Shown here in pieces: positions 6,870 through 15,354 of a DNA stretch of 64,000 nt. A program made the translations under genes and the position numbers. The notes beneath the pieces are model-generated. The model was not told the origin of the DNA. It worked only from the letters and a program-made list of their open reading frames with translations, and made no database searches. The stretch spans positions 1 to 64,000 of the forward strand of contig JAFQBB010000036.1 of NCBI GenBank assembly GCA_017416805.1, read 5' to 3'. Within the stretch, counting starts at the first letter, position 1; every line of letters begins with the position of its first letter. The stretch is from Bacteroidaceae bacterium. GTDB taxonomy: Bacteria > Bacteroidota > Bacteroidia > Bacteroidales > Bacteroidaceae.

Positions 6870-7988
6870 ATGAATCAGCCTACAGAAAATCTTCAAAGCC
6901 GATACTCCCTCCCCGCTGAATGGGAGTCGCAGAGCATGGTGCAACTGACGTGGCCGCACGAGGAAACCGACTGGGCAGAGATGCTGGACGAGGTGTATGA
7001 GTGCTTCATTCACATCGCCCGCGAGGTGGCCAAGCGCGAGCGTCTGTTGGTAGTCACCCCCCACCCTGCCCGCGTGGAGGAGCAGCTTCGCCAAGCAGGT
7101 GTACAGATGGAGCACGTCACCCTATTTCAGTGTCCGACGAATGACACGTGGGCACGCGACCATGGGTTCATTACAGTATTACAAGTTGACAAGACACAAG
7201 TTGACGAGTTGACAAGGAATAGTGCCGCATGGGCCTCGTCAACTCGTCAACTCGTCAACTTGTCAACTAAAATCCACCTCGACTTCTGCTTCAATGGATG
7301 GGGCATGAAGTTTGCCTCCAACCTGGACAATCAGATAAACTCCCGCTTGCACAAGGCCGGAGTGGTGGAAGGCGAGTATGTGGATTGCCTCGACTTTGTG
7401 TTGGAGGGTGGTTCCATCGAGAGTGACGGTGCGGGCACTCTGCTCACCACCAGCCATTGCCTGCTTGCGCCTAACCGCAACGCACGCTATACCACCAAAG
7501 AGGCTTTGGAGCAGAAGTTCTGCGAATGCTTCGGCACTCGTCAGGTCCTTTGGCTCGACCATGGCTACTTGGCAGGTGACGACACGGACAGTCACGTGGA
7601 CACCCTTGCCCGCCTTTGTCCGGACGACACCATTGCATACGTGCAATGCACCGAAAAGACCGATGAGCACTACACCGAACTTCACCTGATGGAGGAGCAA
7701 CTGAAGACCTTCCGCACCCTTGACGGACGTCCCTACCGCCTTGTGCCCCTGCCCATGACGGATGCCGTGGTGGAAGATGGCGAACGCCTGCCGGCCACCT
7801 ATGCCAACTTCCTCATCATGAACGGAGCAGTGCTCTACCCTACTTACAACCAACCGGAAAAAGACACTTTGGCTGGCAAGCAATTGCAATCCATCTTTCC
7901 CGATCACGAAGTGGTGGGAATCGATTGCCGCGCACTCATCCGCCAACATGGGTCGTTGCATTGTGTGACGATGCAGTATCCAATATGA
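6870..7988 (+). CDS. aguA: Agmatine deiminase with an in-frame repeat insertion
   Basis: 372 residues (or 378 from an ATG at 6852). Hallmarks of the agmatine deiminase/PAD family are present: NDTWARDHGF (about residues 91-100), NGWGMKFASNLDNQI, LEGGSIESDG and HGYLAGDDTDSHVD, with the catalytic cysteine C365 in HGSLHCVTMQ. It converts agmatine to N-carbamoylputrescine, which the next gene hydrolyses. Residues about 105-134 are unlike family members: this stretch is encoded by an inverted word-repeat element (7183-7272) with the CCATGCGGCAC core, inserted in frame between two conserved blocks. Activity may be kept if the insert forms a surface loop. Confidence 0.9.
   Translation: MNQPTENLQSRYSLPAEWESQSMVQLTWPHEETDWAEMLDEVYECFIHIAREVAKRERLLVVTPHPARVEEQLRQAGVQMEHVTLFQCPTNDTWARDHGFITVLQVDKTQVDELTRNSAAWASSTRQLVNLSTKIHLDFCFNGWGMKFASNLDNQINSRLHKAGVVEGEYVDCLDFVLEGGSIESDGAGTLLTTSHCLLAPNRNARYTTKEALEQKFCECFGTRQVLWLDHGYLAGDDTDSHVDTLARLCPDDTIAYVQCTEKTDEHYTELHLMEEQLKTFRTLDGRPYRLVPLPMTDAVVEDGERLPATYANFLIMNGAVLYPTYNQPEKDTLAGKQLQSIFPDHEVVGIDCRALIRQHGSLHCVTMQYPI
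7183..7272. repeat. Word-repeat element inside aguA, with CCATGCGGCAC core
   Basis: The left arm consists of the word AGTTGACAAG/AGTTGACGAG (7186-7217) and the right arm of the reverse words CTCGTCAACTCGTCAAC (7235-7268). GTGCCGCATGG (7222-7232), the core in reverse orientation, lies between them. Length and phase keep the aguA frame open. This is the clearest case of the family inside a gene. Confidence 0.85.
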
Positions 7989-7989
7989 T

Positions 7990-8138
7990 TGGGAGTTAGA
8001 GGAGTTAAAGGGAGTTATCACTTCGCTTTGCTCCGTTAGAAGTTAAAAGCCGATAGTAAAGCTATCATGCAAGCACAACATTCGGCTTTAACTCCTTTAA
8101 CTCCTAACGAAGTGCTAACTCCTTTAACCCCCTATAAA
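7990..8138. repeat. Word-repeat element, gagttaaag class
   Basis: Left arm (about 7990-8052) consists of GGAGTTAGAGGAGTTAAAG words, a cacttcgctttgctccgt insert and agttaaaagcc. Right arm (about 8083-8138) is the complement: GGCTTTAACTCCTTTAACTCC, TAACGAAGTG and more aactcc words. The centre gatagtaaagctatc forms its own small hairpin. It fills the gap between aguA and aguB, and its right arm is an open extension of the aguB frame. Confidence 0.85.
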
Positions 8139-8150
8139 TATAAACCGCAT

Positions 8151-9038
8151 ATGAACAAAACATTGAAAGTCGGTCTCATCCAGCAGGCCAATACCGCAGA
8201 TTTGCGCTACAATCTGAAGAAACTGAGTGAAAATATTGCCGCCGTGGCCTCTCACGGTGCCGAACTGGTGGTGCTTCAGGAATTGCACAACAGTCTCTAT
8301 TTTTGTCAGACGGAGGACACCCGTCTCTTCGATTTGGCCGAGCCTATCCCTGGCCCTTCCACCGGATTCTATAGCGAACTGGCGGCCATGCATCGCGTGG
8401 TGCTGGTGACATCGCTCTTTGAAAAACGTGCACCAGGCCTCTATCATAACACCGCTGTCGTGTTCGACAAGGATGGCTCCATCGCCGGCAAGTATCGCAA
8501 GATGCACATCCCCGACGATCCTGCCTACTACGAGAAGTTCTACTTCACCCCCGGCGACATCGGTTTTGAACCGATACAGACTTCCGTGGGAAAACTGGGC
8601 GTACAGGTGTGTTGGGATCAGTGGTATCCCGAGGGGGCACGCCTGATGGCTCTGAAGGGAGCTGAGATACTCATCTACCCAACCGCTATCGGATGGGAAA
8701 GCACCGACACCGACGAAGAGAAAGCACGCCAACTCGGAGCTTGGGTCACCGTGCAACGGGGGCATGCCGTAGCCAACGGATTGCCCGTCGTGGCAGTAAA
8801 CCGTGTGGGGCATGAACCTGACCCATCCGGTCAGACGAACGGCATCCAGTTTTGGGGAAACAGCTTCGTGGCTGGCCCTCAAGGCGAACTCTTGGCCGTG
8901 GCCGACAACTATAAGGAGCAAAACATGGTAGTCGAAGTCGATATGACCCGCTCGGAAAACGTGCGCCGCTGGTGGCCCTTCTTGCGTGACCGTCGTATTG
9001 ATGAATTCGATGCGCTCACAAAGCGGTTCGTGGATTAA
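8151..9038 (+). CDS. aguB: N-carbamoylputrescine amidase
   Basis: 295 residues from the ATG at 8151. The frame is open further upstream, but only through repeat sequence, so the longer start is rejected. Nitrilase-superfamily catalytic triad: E44 (VVLQELHNS), K117 (YRKMHIPDD) and C154 (VQVCWDQWYPE). The CWDQWYPEGAR block is typical of N-carbamoylputrescine amidase. It makes putrescine, ammonia and carbon dioxide from the product of agmatine deiminase just upstream. A putrescine/spermidine importer is encoded 32 kb away. Confidence 0.95.
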   Translation: MNKTLKVGLIQQANTADLRYNLKKLSENIAAVASHGAELVVLQELHNSLYFCQTEDTRLFDLAEPIPGPSTGFYSELAAMHRVVLVTSLFEKRAPGLYHNTAVVFDKDGSIAGKYRKMHIPDDPAYYEKFYFTPGDIGFEPIQTSVGKLGVQVCWDQWYPEGARLMALKGAEILIYPTAIGWESTDTDEEKARQLGAWVTVQRGHAVANGLPVVAVNRVGHEPDPSGQTNGIQFWGNSFVAGPQGELLAVADNYKEQNMVVEVDMTRSENVRRWWPFLRDRRIDEFDALTKRFVD

Positions 9039-9040
9039 GT

Positions 9041-9145
9041 GAAGAACGAAGAATGAAGAACGAAGAATGAAGAATAATAATATACAGACTATTGGATTCT
9101 TCACTCTTCACTCAGTATTGGATTCTTCACTCTTCGTTCTTCATT
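9041..9145. repeat. Word-repeat element, gaagaatgaaga class
   Basis: Left arm of GAAGAACGAAGAATGAAGAA words (9041-9072), right arm of TTCTTCACTCTTCACTC words (9097-9145). The centre contains TACAGACTATTGGATTC. On the complementary strand this centre (GAATCCAATAGTCTGTA) is nearly identical to the centre of the element at 27824-27889. It separates aguB from the DUF4251 gene and can form a long hairpin. Confidence 0.8.
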
Positions 9146-9212
9146 TATTTGAACTTTCCCACCCTTTCTGTTGTTTTGGGCTATAGATTGATAACCTATA
9201 AAACAGCAGATT

Positions 9213-9803
9213 ATGAAAAGATTTTTATTCGTGGCCGCATTGTTGAGTCTGCTTTGTGGCGAAGTAGTGATGGCACAAATGACCCGCCAAGAACGTCGCG
9301 AAGCATGGAAAGAGGCACGCGCCAAACGCCGTGCCGAGCAAAAAGCATTGGAAGAAGTGCAGGACTCCGTAGCTTTCATCAAAGCCGTGGAAGCCTTGAA
9401 GAGTGGCAATTGGGTGCTCGAGGCCGATAATGTGGTCTTCCGTAACGGTATGCTTCGATATGTGTCATCCAACACTAATTATGTTGCCGTACAGAATGGG
9501 GAGGGTACAGTACAGACGGCCTTCAATAACTTTGTTTATAGCCCCAATGGATTGGGCGGAGTCACCGTGCAAGGGCAAATCTCTGATCAGAAAATCAGTC
9601 AGGACAAAGACGGAAACATCTTTATGAATTTTTCTATCTTCGGCGGAGCCATATCGGCCACCCTCAACCTGACATTAACGGGAGGAACCAATGAAGCCAG
9701 CATCTATATCAGTCCCAACTTTAATGGTAATAACCTTACCATGAACGGCAACCTTGTTCCTTATGATGAAGCTACTATTTTTGAAGGAACCACCTCATGG
9801 TGA
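9213..9803 (+). CDS. DUF4251 domain protein, exported
   Basis: 196 residues. A signal peptide covers residues 1-21 (MKRFLFVAALLSLLCGEVVMA), followed by a charged Arg/Lys/Glu helix and a beta-rich domain with NYVAVQNGEGTVQTAF and the late GGTNEASIYISP block. This matches DUF4251, a Bacteroidetes family of periplasmic or outer-membrane-associated proteins with no known function. It is a single gene between a repeat element and the tRNA cluster. Confidence 0.82.
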   Translation: MKRFLFVAALLSLLCGEVVMAQMTRQERREAWKEARAKRRAEQKALEEVQDSVAFIKAVEALKSGNWVLEADNVVFRNGMLRYVSSNTNYVAVQNGEGTVQTAFNNFVYSPNGLGGVTVQGQISDQKISQDKDGNIFMNFSIFGGAISATLNLTLTGGTNEASIYISPNFNGNNLTMNGNLVPYDEATIFEGTTSW

Positions 9804-9896
9804 AACACTTCAGATGATAGTGTGACGGTAATTAATACTCCCTTGTATAGTTTGGATAGAAAATTGATAAATGAGATTGCTTTAAATCGGATTATA

Positions 9897-9938
9897 ATTA
9901 AAAAATAAAGGACTGAATCGTTTTACGGTTCAGTCCTT
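9897..9938 (-). terminator. Terminator of the tRNA operon
   Basis: Stem AAGGACTGAATCG (9908-9920) pairs with 9926-9938 around a short loop. On the minus strand it is followed by a T-rich run (9897-9907). It ends the four-tRNA transcript, 8 bases after the last tRNA. Confidence 0.85.
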
Positions 9939-9945
9939 AACTTTG

Positions 9946-10018
9946 AGCGGAAAACGAGGCTCGAACTCGCGACCCCAACCTTGGCAAGGTTGTGCTCTAC
10001 CAACTGAGCTATTTCCGC
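9946..10018 (-). tRNA. tRNA-Gly (anticodon GCC)
   Basis: 73 bases. Acceptor stem GCGGAAA/TTTCCGC, D-loop, anticodon GCC in the loop of CTTGCCAAG, T-arm GCGAGTTCGAGCCTCGT and discriminator U. Identical to the copy at 10309-10381. Last gene of the tRNA operon. CCA is not encoded. Confidence 0.95.
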
Positions 10019-10054
10019 AAACTGTTTTTTTGAAATTCTTTCTCTTTTTAAATG

Positions 10055-10138
10055 TGAAGAGAAGGAGACTCGAACTCCCACGACATAATTGTCACTACCC
10101 CCTCAAAGTAGCGCGTCTACCAATTCCGCCACCTCTCC
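10055..10138 (-). tRNA. tRNA-Leu (anticodon GAG)
   Basis: 84 bases with the long variable arm typical of leucine tRNA. Acceptor 5' strand is GGAGAGG. The anticodon loop TTGAGGG gives GAG. The T-arm is GGGAGTTCGAGTCTCCT and the discriminator is A. Confidence 0.93.
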
Positions 10139-10173
10139 ATAATTGAAAAGAGTCATTTGCAATCTACCTTTTG

Positions 10174-10254
10174 TGCCCAGAACAGGACTCGAACCTGCAC
10201 GTCTCTCAACACTCGCACCTGAAACGAGCGCGTCTACCATTCCGCCACCTGGGC
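10174..10254 (-). tRNA. tRNA-Leu (anticodon CAG)
   Basis: 81 bases. Acceptor GCCCAGG/TCTGGGC, anticodon loop TTCAGGT giving CAG, long variable arm, T-arm GCAGGTTCGAGTCCTGT and discriminator A. Confidence 0.93.
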
Positions 10255-10308
10255 ATTCAAGCATTAAGAACCTACAGGTTCATTGATTGCGCATTCAAAA
10301 TTTCAATG

Positions 10309-10381
10309 AGCGGAAAACGAGGCTCGAACTCGCGACCCCAACCTTGGCAAGGTTGTGCTCTACCAACTGAGCTATTTCCGC
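10309..10381 (-). tRNA. tRNA-Gly (anticodon GCC), second copy
   Basis: 73 bases, sequence-identical to the copy at 9946-10018. It is the first gene of the tRNA operon, so the order of transcription is Gly, Leu(CAG), Leu(GAG), Gly. Confidence 0.95.
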
Positions 10382-10423
10382 ATTAGAACGCTTGCCTTAT
10401 CAGTTATTCCTGATTTGCGGATG

Positions 10424-10455
10424 CAAAGGTACTGCTTTTCCTGATAACACGCAAA
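10424..10455 (-). promoter_or_regulatory. Promoter of the tRNA operon
   Basis: Minus strand: -7 box TACCTTTG (10424-10431) and -33 TTTG (10452-10455), with 20 bases between. This is a full match to the Bacteroidetes primary promoter, about 40 bases before the first tRNA. Confidence 0.85.
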
Positions 10456-10546
10456 CTTTCGGAGGAATATTTTTAAGAAAAATCGCCTTTTTCTTCTAAA
10501 TAATTGATTGTCAACTATAGAAAAATGGCGTGCCAGTGAATAAATC

Positions 10547-10613
10547 AGGCGCGGATTATACAGATGAACACGGCTCTTGTCTTTTCTCCGTGAAATCCGC
10601 GTAATCCGCGCCT
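10547..10613. repeat. Inverted repeat, gcggatta class
   Basis: The left arm AGGCGCGGATTA...CACGG (10547-10572) pairs with the right arm CCGTGAAATCCGCGTAATCC...CCT (10589-10613). The same arms occur at 15364-15447 with a different centre. It lies just after the eda stop codon and may serve as a terminator-like structure for eda. Confidence 0.8.
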
Positions 10614-10631
10614 TAAAAAGATTTCAGTTGA

Positions 10632-11300
10632 TTATTTACGCAAAGCGGCAATGTAGCCAAGGGCTTCGCGACACTTCTCGGTCACGTATGTCCAATCTTC
10701 TGCTTCCACCTTGTCTTTTGGGAAGAGTTTGGAGCCCATACCTACGCAGAATACACCGGCTTTGAACCAAGCGGTGAGGTTTTCTTCCGTAGGCTCTACT
10801 CCACCAGTCACCATCAGTTTGGACCATGGCATGGGAGCCATCAGGCCTTTCACCAACTTAGGACCGAGTACATCGCCAGGGAATACCTTGCAGAGGTCGC
10901 ATCCCACTTCCTGAGCGGCACCTACTTCTGACACGCTTCCGCATCCCGGAGTGTAGGCTACCAGACGACGGTTGCAGATCTTGGCAATCTCGGGGTTGAA
11001 CAATGGACCAACCACAAAGTTTGCACCCAACTGGAGGTAGAGGGCTGCTGTGGCGGGATCAACTACAGAGCCGATACCAAGTGCCATTTCGGGGCACTCC
11101 TTAGCGGCGTACTTCACCACTTCGGCAAACACTTCGTGGGCAAAATCGCCACGGTTTGTGAATTCGAATGCGCGTACACCACCATCGTAGCAAGCTTTCA
11201 CTACTTTCTTGGCCACTTCGGCATCCTTGTGATAGAACACGGGCACCATACCTGTTGCACCCATCTTGTTCAACACTGCTATCTTATCAAATTTTGCCAT
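10632..11300 (-). CDS. eda: KDPG/KHG aldolase
   Basis: 222 residues, class I aldolase of the KDPG/KHG family. The catalytic glutamate is E46 (RAFEFTNRG) and the Schiff-base lysine K138 (LCKVFPG). It splits 2-keto-3-deoxy-6-phosphogluconate into pyruvate and glyceraldehyde 3-phosphate. The substrate comes from the kinase encoded directly upstream (kdgK, 149 bases away), and KDG comes from altronate dehydration by UxaA, so the enzymes of the lower hexuronate route are together. A repeat element fills the gap to kdgK. Confidence 0.94.
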   Translation of the reverse strand: MAKFDKIAVLNKMGATGMVPVFYHKDAEVAKKVVKACYDGGVRAFEFTNRGDFAHEVFAEVVKYAAKECPEMALGIGSVVDPATAALYLQLGANFVVGPLFNPEIAKICNRRLVAYTPGCGSVSEVGAAQEVGCDLCKVFPGDVLGPKLVKGLMAPMPWSKLMVTGGVEPTEENLTAWFKAGVFCVGMGSKLFPKDKVEAEDWTYVTEKCREALGYIAALRK

Positions 11301-11302
11301 AA

Positions 11303-11447
11303 TTACATTTACAAATTACAATTTACAAGGTACAATTTCTGGTTGCACCCTGAAAACTGTGGGTTATACCTTATTTGTTCTTTTTGCTCAACTTTCACCA
11401 TTTACTTTGGCACGAATTGTACCTTGTAAATGGTAATTGGTAAATGG
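11303..11447. repeat. Word-repeat element, atttacaa class
   Basis: The left arm (11303-11337) has words ATTTACAAATTACAATTTAC and AAGGTACAATTT. The right arm (11413-11447) has GAATTGTACCTTGTAAATGG and TAATTGGTAAATGG, its near reverse complement. The centre is about 75 bases and not repetitive. It fills the whole space between kdgK and eda. Related arms occur at 3022, 15613 and 59479. Confidence 0.8.
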
Positions 11448-11449
11448 AG

Positions 11450-12472
11450 TTATCGTTGAACACGTCCATTGGCATTACCGCCGGCCAAGCTCTCAACTTC
11501 ATCTACTGAAACGAGGTTGAAGTCGCCATTGATTGTGTGCTTCAAAGCAGAAGCTGCTACGGCAAATTCAAGAGCTTCACCCTGAGTTTCTTTAGTGAGA
11601 AGACCGTGGATGACACCACCAGAGAATGAGTCACCACCACCTACGCGGTCGATGATGGGGTTGATGTCGTAACGCTTGGAAGTGTAGAACTCTTCACCGT
11701 TGTAAATCATGGCCTTCCATCCGTTGTGGGTAGCTGAGAATGATTCACGCAAAGTAGAGATGACATACTTGAATCCGAATTCTTTGGCCATCTGTGTGAA
11801 GATTCCCTTGTAGCCTTCAGCATCAGTATTTCCGCCCTCAACGTCTGCATCGGGTTTGAATCCAAGGCAGAGTTCGGCATCCTCTTCGTTACCGATACAT
11901 ACATCTACGTACTGCATCAAGGGGCGCATGATTGATTGGGCTTTTTCCTTTGTCCACAGCTTCTTGCGGAAGTTGAGGTCAACAGATACAGTCACACCGT
12001 GACGCTTGGCAGCTTCGCAAGCCAACTTTGTCAACTCGGCAGCCTTGTCTGAGATGGCAGGAGTGATACCTGACCAGTGGAACCAGTCGGCGCCTTCCAT
12101 GATGGCATCAAAATCAAAGTCGCAAGGATCTGCTTCGGCAATAGAAGAGCCGGCACGGTCATAAATCACCTTGCTGGGACGCATAGAAGCACCAGTTTCC
12201 AGGTAGTAGATACCTACACGGTTACCGCCACGGGCAATATGATCAGTCTTCACGCCATATTTGCGCAGAGCGTTTACGGCAGACTGTCCGATCTCGTGAG
12301 TCGGAAGTTTGGTTACAAAATAAGCTTCATGTCCGTAGTTGGCACAACTTACAGCTACGTTAGCTTCTCCACCACCATATACTACGTCAAATACATCTGA
12401 CTGAACGAAACGGCGGTTGCCCGGAGTTGAAAGGCGGAGCATAATCTCACCTAATGTTACAACTTTTCCCAT
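11450..12472 (-). CDS. kdgK: 2-keto-3-deoxygluconate kinase (PfkB family)
   Basis: 340 residues, ribokinase/PfkB fold. N-terminal substrate motif GEIMLRLSTPG, glycine-rich YGGGEANVA, and the C-terminal anion-hole/catalytic-base motif DRVGGGDSFSGG with the catalytic Asp. It phosphorylates KDG to KDPG for the aldolase encoded downstream. Context (eda, uxaA and a LacI-type regulator transcribed divergently) supports KDG rather than fructose or ribose as substrate. A -7 box and a possible operator lie before it. Confidence 0.92.
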   Translation of the reverse strand: MGKVVTLGEIMLRLSTPGNRRFVQSDVFDVVYGGGEANVAVSCANYGHEAYFVTKLPTHEIGQSAVNALRKYGVKTDHIARGGNRVGIYYLETGASMRPSKVIYDRAGSSIAEADPCDFDFDAIMEGADWFHWSGITPAISDKAAELTKLACEAAKRHGVTVSVDLNFRKKLWTKEKAQSIMRPLMQYVDVCIGNEEDAELCLGFKPDADVEGGNTDAEGYKGIFTQMAKEFGFKYVISTLRESFSATHNGWKAMIYNGEEFYTSKRYDINPIIDRVGGGDSFSGGVIHGLLTKETQGEALEFAVAASALKHTINGDFNLVSVDEVESLAGGNANGRVQR

Positions 12473-12518
12473 GTTTGTAAAATTTATGAATTATTGATTC
12501 AATATGTTTTTTTTCGAA

Positions 12519-12533
12519 CACGCATAATGTGTG
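12519..12533. promoter_or_regulatory. Possible LacI-type operator before kdgK
   Basis: CACGCAT-A-ATGTGTG is an odd-length palindrome (6 of 7 pairs), centred at 12526. It lies downstream of the kdgK -7 box and about 50 bases before the kdgK start, a position suitable for repression by the divergently encoded LacI-family protein. No second copy was found near uxaA. Confidence 0.35.
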
Positions 12534-12539
12534 CGCCCA

Positions 12540-12547
12540 CAAAGGTA
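12540..12547 (-). promoter_or_regulatory. -7 box of kdgK-eda
   Basis: Minus strand TACCTTTG, an exact TAnnTTTG match, 68 bases before the kdgK start. No TTTG at ideal distance; a caaa at 12580 is too far, so the promoter may need activation. Confidence 0.6.
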
Positions 12548-12747
12548 CGTGTTTATTTTCTAATGGCCTAAAAAAAAAACAAATATTTGCTGATAGAGAA
12601 AGAAAATCCCTTTTACATATTTGTATTTCATAAATTATCCCTATATTCGTGGCCGTTAAAAAACATCTTGTCTCGCGGTGGGGATTTATCATTTCTTTAT
12701 TCGATGTGCAAGTTTGTTTTATACCTTATTATATTATAGAGTGTGAT

Positions 12748-13827
12748 ATGGAAAAGTTGCCGGAAAGAATACGTATAAAGGACATTGCGCGCTTGGCGGG
12801 AGTTTCTGTAGGTACAGTGGATAGGGTGTTGCATGGCAGGGCTGGTGTATCTCCCAAAAGTAGAGAAAGCGTGGAAGCGGTTCTACAACAGCTTGATTAC
12901 CAACCAAACATGTATGCCAGTGCGTTGGCGACAAATAAGAAATATCTTTTTGCCTATATCCTTCCCAAACATGATGAAGGGAGTTATTGGTGTGATATAG
13001 AGAAAGGATTGGATTATGCTGTACGTACATACAATGATTTTCATATATCTATCGCTCCTTTTTATTATGATCCGTACATTCCTGAAACATTTGAAGAATG
13101 TTCGAAAGAAGTTGTAGATTTAAGTCCGGATGGTGTGGTACTTTCTCCTTCCACGCCTGAAAAAACTTTTTCCCTGACCAAGGAATTAAAACGTAAAGGT
13201 ATTCCTTTTGTTTTTGTCGATTCAAATATGCCAGATCTTGAACCTTTGGCTTTTTATGGCCAGCGGTCGGTACAGAGTGGTTATTTTGCAGGAAGTATGC
13301 TTATGCTTCTTGCACGTGATGAGCAAGAGGTCGTTATCTTCAGACACATTCATGCAAAGAATGAGGCGAAGATTATGAACCAGCAACGAAGTCGGGAAGT
13401 AGGATTCAAAACCTATATGACCAAGTATTTTCCGAATTGTAAGATCTTGGAATTGGATATAGATGTTGAACTCTCACCCAATCAAGTGGATAATCTTCTG
13501 GATAAATTCTTTATTCAGCATCCCAATGTCAAATATGGGTTGACATTCAATTCAAAAGTAGGAATCTTTGGTGAATATGTCGAACGAAGGAAACGTACGG
13601 ACTTTCATTTGTTGGGATACGATCTTTTGGATAAGAATGTGCAATGTCTGAAGAATGGCTCTGTACATTTCCTGATTGCACAACAGCCTTTTACGCAAGG
13701 ATTTTGCAGTATTGATGGGCTTTGTAAACATCTTATTTTTCGAAAAGAGATTAAACAATTGAATTACATGCCTATTGAATTGCTGACAGCTGATAATATA
13801 GATTATTATGTTGACAAACAAGAATGA
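12748..13827 (+). CDS. LacI-family transcriptional regulator
   Basis: 359 residues from the ATG at 12748. An upstream frame extension contains no family sequence. Residues 6-30 form the LacI helix-turn-helix (RIKDIARLAGVSVGTVDRVL) with hinge helix RESVEAVLQQLDYQPN. The rest is a periplasmic-binding-protein-like sensor domain. It lies divergent to kdgK-eda and directly before uxaA, so it most probably controls hexuronate use in response to KDG or a uronate; this is inference from context. The gene is more AT-rich than its neighbours. Confidence 0.88.
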   Translation: MEKLPERIRIKDIARLAGVSVGTVDRVLHGRAGVSPKSRESVEAVLQQLDYQPNMYASALATNKKYLFAYILPKHDEGSYWCDIEKGLDYAVRTYNDFHISIAPFYYDPYIPETFEECSKEVVDLSPDGVVLSPSTPEKTFSLTKELKRKGIPFVFVDSNMPDLEPLAFYGQRSVQSGYFAGSMLMLLARDEQEVVIFRHIHAKNEAKIMNQQRSREVGFKTYMTKYFPNCKILELDIDVELSPNQVDNLLDKFFIQHPNVKYGLTFNSKVGIFGEYVERRKRTDFHLLGYDLLDKNVQCLKNGSVHFLIAQQPFTQGFCSIDGLCKHLIFRKEIKQLNYMPIELLTADNIDYYVDKQE

Positions 13828-13860
13828 TTTCATAAAATAGAATTAAATAATTTTTTTATC

Positions 13861-15354
13861 ATGGAAACGAAGTACCTGAAAATCAATCCGGCTGACAATG
13901 TAGCCGTGGCCATCCAGTCATTGAAGGCTGGAGAAACAATCACTATTGACGGACAAGATATCAACGTACTGCAGGATACCCCTGCCGGACACAAGGTGAT
14001 GCTGACCGACCTGAACAAAGGCGAGGACATCATCAAGTATGGCTACCCCATCGGTCATGCCACCGAGGATGTGAAGAAGGGACAGTGGGTCAACGAGAAT
14101 CAGATCAAGACCAACCTGGCAGGCCTGCTCGACTATACCTATAACCCCGTGAAGGTGGAGTTGGATATCCCCAACGAAGGACTGACCTTCAAAGGCTATC
14201 GTCGTAAGAATGGCGATGTGGGTGTGCGCAACGAGGTGTGGATTATCCCCACTGTAGGTTGTGTCAATGGCATTGCCAACCAGTTGGCCGAGCGCTTGCG
14301 TCAGGAGACTGGCGGCAAGGGTGTGGATGCCATCGTCTCTTATCCCCACAATTACGGTTGCTCTCAGTTGGGCGACGACCACGAGAATACCAAGAAGATT
14401 CTTCGCGATATGGTGCTTCATCCCAATGCAGGTGCCGTGCTCGTAGTGGGTCTTGGATGCGAGAACAATCAGCCCGATGTGTTCAAGGAATTTGTCGGCG
14501 AGGTTGACTCTGAGCGCGTACAGTATATCGTCACTCAGAAGATTGAAGGTGACGAGGTGGAGGAAGGTATGAAAGTGCTCCGCCAGATTTATGAAGTGGC
14601 CAGCCAGGATGTGCGCACCGATGTGCCCTTGAGCGAACTCCGTGTAGGTCTCAAGTGTGGTGGTTCTGATGGCTTCTCCGGTATTACGGCCAATCCACTG
14701 TTGGGTATGTTCAGCGACTATCTCATTGCTCAGGGCGGTACTTCTGTCCTCACTGAGGTGCCCGAGATGTTCGGTGCCGAGACCATCCTGATGAACCGTT
14801 GCGAGAGCACTGCCCTTTTCGAGCAGACAGTCAGCCTTATCAACGACTTCAAGAGCTACTTCCTCTCACATGGCGAGCCCGTGGGCGAGAATCCTTCACC
14901 GGGAAACAAGGCCGGCGGTATCTCTACCCTCGAGGAGAAAGCCCTCGGATGCACCCAGAAGTGTGGTAAGGACTATGTGCGCGGAGTGATGGGCTATGGC
15001 GAACGCCTTTCTCATAAGGGACTCAACCTCCTCTCAGCACCGGGCAACGACTTGGTGGCCTCTACTGCCCTCGCCTCTTGCGGATGCCACATGGTACTCT
15101 TCACCACCGGACGCGGTACTCCCTTCGGCACTTTCGTCCCCACCATGAAGATTTCCACCAATTCCGCTTTGGCCAAGAACAAGCCCACATGGATTGACTT
15201 TAATGCCGGTGTCATCGTCGAAAACGAACCCATGGAAGTTACCTGCCGCCGCTTCATCGACTATGTTATCCGCGTAGCCAGTGGCGAAGAGGTCAACAAC
15301 GAGAAGAAGGGCTATCGCGAAATAGCCATCTTCAAGACCGGTGTGACACTCTAA
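13861..15354 (+). CDS. uxaA: Altronate dehydratase UxaA
   Basis: 497 residues. The N-terminal SAF domain covers about residues 1-100, then the UxaA catalytic region with GYRRKNGDVGVRNEVWIIPT, SYPHNYGCSQLGDDHENT, the cysteine-containing GLGCENNQPD, KCGGSDGFSGITANP and ASCGCHMVLFTTGRGTPFG. It dehydrates D-altronate to 2-keto-3-deoxygluconate, the substrate of KdgK. It follows the LacI-type regulator by 33 bases on the same strand. The isomerase and altronate oxidoreductase (uxaC, uxaB) are not in the window. Confidence 0.93.
   Translation: METKYLKINPADNVAVAIQSLKAGETITIDGQDINVLQDTPAGHKVMLTDLNKGEDIIKYGYPIGHATEDVKKGQWVNENQIKTNLAGLLDYTYNPVKVELDIPNEGLTFKGYRRKNGDVGVRNEVWIIPTVGCVNGIANQLAERLRQETGGKGVDAIVSYPHNYGCSQLGDDHENTKKILRDMVLHPNAGAVLVVGLGCENNQPDVFKEFVGEVDSERVQYIVTQKIEGDEVEEGMKVLRQIYEVASQDVRTDVPLSELRVGLKCGGSDGFSGITANPLLGMFSDYLIAQGGTSVLTEVPEMFGAETILMNRCESTALFEQTVSLINDFKSYFLSHGEPVGENPSPGNKAGGISTLEEKALGCTQKCGKDYVRGVMGYGERLSHKGLNLLSAPGNDLVASTALASCGCHMVLFTTGRGTPFGTFVPTMKISTNSALAKNKPTWIDFNAGVIVENEPMEVTCRRFIDYVIRVASGEEVNNEKKGYREIAIFKTGVTL

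Noticed and set aside
8067-8150. N-terminal extension of N-carbamoylputrescine amidase
   Set aside because: These codons are the right arm of a gagttaaag-class repeat; the family sequence begins at the ATG at 8151.
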